A stretch of DNA of 64,000 bases from Streptomyces antibioticus (GTDB lineage: Bacteria; Actinomycetota; Actinomycetes; Streptomycetales; Streptomycetaceae), in contig NZ_KQ948424.1 in the NCBI RefSeq assembly GCF_001514065.1, positions 593,568 through 657,567 on the forward strand, read 5' to 3'. Position 1 is the first letter of the stretch. Every line of letters starts with the position of its first letter. Shown here piece after piece: positions 62,120 to 64,000 of the stretch. The translations under genes were made by a program, and so were the position numbers. A model generated the notes under the pieces. That model did no database searches, had not been told where the DNA came from, and saw only the letters and a list, made by a program, of their open reading frames with translations.

Positions 62120-63367
62120 CTACGAGGTGCACCCCTTCGTCCCCGCCGCCAGCGTCGCGCAGGCCTTCGCCTCGCCGGCGTCCTTCACCGCCACCATCGG
62201 GGTGTACGCGATCGTGTCCCCGGCCGCGGTGATCGAGCCGGTCTGCTGCTTGCCCTTCCCCACGGTCACGGCGACCTTGTCGCCCTGCGCACCCCCGGTG
62301 ATACGGCCCCACGCGGTACCGCACGTCTTGCTGTAGCGGACCTCCACGACCGTGGTGCCGACGGTGGCGGTCTTGGCGGTGGTCACCAGGTCGCCGCTGC
62401 ACCCCATGCTCTCCGCGTCCTTGCCCGTGCAGGAGTCACCGCTGCACTTGACCCCGGCGGGGAGGTTCGCGGGCGCGGAGGCGGTCGGGGACGGCGAGGC
62501 CTTGCCGCCCTCGTTCTTCTTGTCGCCGCGGCCCTCGGTGACGAAGTACGCCGCGGCGATGACGACGAGCACGCCGACGACCCCCGCGAGGAACATCGTC
62601 AGCCGCCGCTTGCCGCCGGTCCCACCGGAGCCGGGCGCACCGGAGCCGGGTGCGCCCGCACCGGACCCACCGGCCGGACGCGGGCTCTGCGCGGGTTCGC
62701 CGTACGACGGCTGCCCGGGTTCGCCGTACGACGGCTGCGCGGACGGCGACCAGGCAGCTCCGTCGGGAGCGCGTCCGCCCGCCGACGAGGGCCCGGCGTA
62801 CCCGGCGAGCCCCCAGGAGTTGACGCCGCTCTCCCGGCTCCCCTGCGACGACTCGGCGCGCGAGCCCGACGCGGTGGACGTGCCCTGCGAGTCCCGCACC
62901 TCCGGCGAGACCGGCTGCGGCGGCACCGTCGGTGCCACGCCCGCGGGCCCGGCCACCCCCGGCGTCGCCGTCGCGCTGCCGCTCCTGCGGGCGGTCTTGC
63001 CGCCCTTGGCATTGGCGGGCGGCGCCCCGAACTCCCCGAGCGCGGCGCGCGCCTGGGAGATCCGGATGGCCTCCATGGTCATGTCGTGGCGCATCTCCGA
63101 GCGGCTCCAGGCGCGCTCGGCGAGCTCCCACATCGTGGTGAGATGGATGGGATTGGTACCGGTGACCTCGGCCAACGCCACGATCGCGCCCTTGGGCGCG
63201 AGGAGTCTGCCGTTGAGGTAACGCTCCCAGGACGTCTTGCTGTAACCCGTGCGGTCGGCAACCGACGCGATACTCAGTCCGCTGCGGTCCACGAGCCGCC
63301 GCAGCTGGCTGGCGAACTCCCTGACCTGCGGATCCAGTTCATCCGGCAAGGCCCTCCAACGAGGCAT
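62120..63367 (-). CDS. XRE-type DNA-binding membrane protein with DUF2690
   Basis: The protein has 415 residues from ATG 63367, with GAGGGGGG upstream. The N-terminal helix-turn-helix is at about 15-75 (FASQLRRLVDRSGLSIASVA, YSKTSWERYLNGRLLAPKGA). After a long Ser/Pro/Gly linker with PSYGEP repeats comes one transmembrane helix near 270-290 (LTMFLAGVVGVLVVIAAAYF). The outside domain has six cysteines in a DUF2690 pattern (VKCSGDSCTGKDAESMGCSG, YSKTCGTAWGRI, KACATLAAGTKGC). DNA binding inside and a small Cys-rich domain outside suggest a one-protein sensor of the envelope, but no target is known. Confidence 0.86.
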   Translation of the reverse strand: MPRWRALPDELDPQVREFASQLRRLVDRSGLSIASVADRTGYSKTSWERYLNGRLLAPKGAIVALAEVTGTNPIHLTTMWELAERAWSRSEMRHDMTMEAIRISQARAALGEFGAPPANAKGGKTARRSGSATATPGVAGPAGVAPTVPPQPVSPEVRDSQGTSTASGSRAESSQGSRESGVNSWGLAGYAGPSSAGGRAPDGAAWSPSAQPSYGEPGQPSYGEPAQSPRPAGGSGAGAPGSGAPGSGGTGGKRRLTMFLAGVVGVLVVIAAAYFVTEGRGDKKNEGGKASPSPTASAPANLPAGVKCSGDSCTGKDAESMGCSGDLVTTAKTATVGTTVVEVRYSKTCGTAWGRITGGAQGDKVAVTVGKGKQQTGSITAAGDTIAYTPMVAVKDAGEAKACATLAAGTKGCTS

Positions 63368-63708
63368 TGCTTCCCCCCTCTTTCCCCCCGGTCGTGCTGG
63401 CTCTTGCTGCGTTTCCCCGTGCGTGGTGCCCTCTGCCGAGTCCCCGTCTGGCTACCCACAGGGATGCGCCCGACAAGGATCTCAGTTCCCGGGGTGGGGG
63501 CGCACGGGTGCATCGGGGCCGAGGGCATGCACCGTTGCACGCCGACCCTGCCGCGGTCCAGTTCTTCAGCAACGGGACGTCCCGGACCGTCCCGATCGGT
63601 CACGGTAACCCTCTTATCGAACGGCTTCGTTGCAAATCCGCGAACTTGTCAACACATCGACACATGGGGCGCGCACCACCCGTAACGCGCGCCACTCGGA
63701 TACGAAGC
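63368..63708. other. 341-bp intergenic region with two inverted repeats
   Basis: No credible gene was found. An inverted repeat GGTGCAT/ATGCACC lies at 63507-63533, and CGGGACGTCCCG (a perfect 12-bp palindrome) at 63573-63584. A TTGACA hexamer is present on the minus strand at about 63648-63653, but no good -10 follows at the proper distance. It should hold the promoter of the XRE-DUF2690 gene and the 3' region of the partial gene at 63709. Confidence 0.5.
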
Positions 63709-64000
63709 TCACCCAAGCACCACGACACCGACGCCCGCGACGAGCACCAGTACGAACAGCAGCAGTACGGCGGCCAGCAGCATCCGGTTCGGGCCGGGCG
63801 ATGCCTTCGACGGCGGCGGCTCCTCCCACCACGGCAGGGTGGGATCGTCCTCGTACTCCTCGGCCGCCGCGGGCTGTTCGGGGGCCGTCGCCGGGCGGGG
63901 CCAGGCCTGGACGGCGAGTTCCCAGCGGACGCCGACGCGCTCGGCCTCCGGGACGCCGAGCCCGGCGATCCGGCACAGGGCGCTGACGGCCTGCCGAGGG
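63709..64000 (-). CDS. Partial membrane protein, N-terminus beyond the window
   Basis: A frame open from the window edge to TGA 63709 encodes 97 residues ending in one strong membrane helix (MLLAAVLLLFVLVLVAGVGV, then VVLG). Before it is an acidic, Trp-containing stretch (EEYEDDPTLPWWEE) and a region LCRIAGLGVPEAERVGVRWE that looks like the end of a folded domain. The frame has the codon bias of a real gene. The family cannot be decided from this fragment. The start lies beyond position 64000. Confidence 0.75.
   Translation of the reverse strand, partial: PRQAVSALCRIAGLGVPEAERVGVRWELAVQAWPRPATAPEQPAAAEEYEDDPTLPWWEEPPPSKASPGPNRMLLAAVLLLFVLVLVAGVGVVVLG

Noticed and set aside
63274-63603. 109-codon minus-strand frame overlapping the start of the XRE gene
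   Set aside because: Out of phase with the XRE gene over its N-terminus, low-complexity, with no independent support.

Overview
The window is high-GC actinobacterial chromosome, almost certainly Streptomyces. Codon third positions are strongly G/C. GTG and TTG starts are common, I saw no in-frame TTA leucine codon in any gene called here, and several promoters sit so close to the start codon that the mRNA would be leaderless. From memory, the gene order (hexosaminidase, sdhCDAB, DD-carboxypeptidase, trpS, glyA, glycine-betaine operon, mdh) matches the S. coelicolor core region around SCO4825-SCO4865. I could not run a comparison. No rRNA, tRNA, CRISPR array, insertion sequence or prophage is visible.

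Layout. 1-2.3 kb: two paralogous ECF sigma factors, one with a single-pass membrane protein behind it, separated by a strong hairpin. 2.4-8.8 kb: a secreted amidase/FG-GAP protein flanked by two paralogous small proteins, then small hypothetical genes. 8.8-14.9 kb: beta-N-acetylhexosaminidase, an OHCU-decarboxylase-like protein without the usual active site, and succinate dehydrogenase sdhCDAB. 15-21 kb: Uma2-type protein, secreted protein, DUF4132 operon, glyoxalase-fold protein, TetR regulator. 21-31.9 kb: MMPL transporter divergent from a two-component system, RsbW-like ATPase, orphan solute-binding protein, metallophosphoesterase, SCO4848-family membrane protein, DD-carboxypeptidase, YihY-type protein. 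31.9-35.9 kb: four genes for making decaprenyl-phospho-arabinose (UbiA-type transferase, PAP2 phosphatase, DprE1-like, DprE2-like).

36-50 kb: 2H ligase, trpS, a third ECF sigma factor with a membrane partner, glyA and an ornithine aminotransferase. These are followed by a methyltransferase with an internal pentapeptide repeat, a glutathionylspermidine-synthase-like enzyme with a YgiB-like lipoprotein, and a DMT-like membrane protein. A MocR regulator then stands divergent from two AhpD-like genes and a PEP-mutase/isocitrate-lyase-fold gene. 50.6-57.8 kb: a five-gene operon (betaine aldehyde dehydrogenase, GMC choline dehydrogenase, ABC ATPase, fused double permease, glycine-betaine-binding lipoprotein) that would import osmoprotectant and oxidise choline to betaine. 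58-64 kb: a secreted protein, a MarR-GNAT fusion with a palindrome beside its start, a proline-rich membrane protein, malate dehydrogenase, an XRE-DUF2690 membrane protein and a partial membrane protein.

Most of the window is core metabolism and envelope biology. The least conventional parts are the DprE1/DprE2 locus, in which the cysteine targeted by benzothiazinones is alanine; the GSP-synthase/lipoprotein pair; the OHCU-decarboxylase-like gene without the usual catalytic residues; the MocR-AhpD-PEP-mutase cluster; and several tandem repeats at or just after stop codons.
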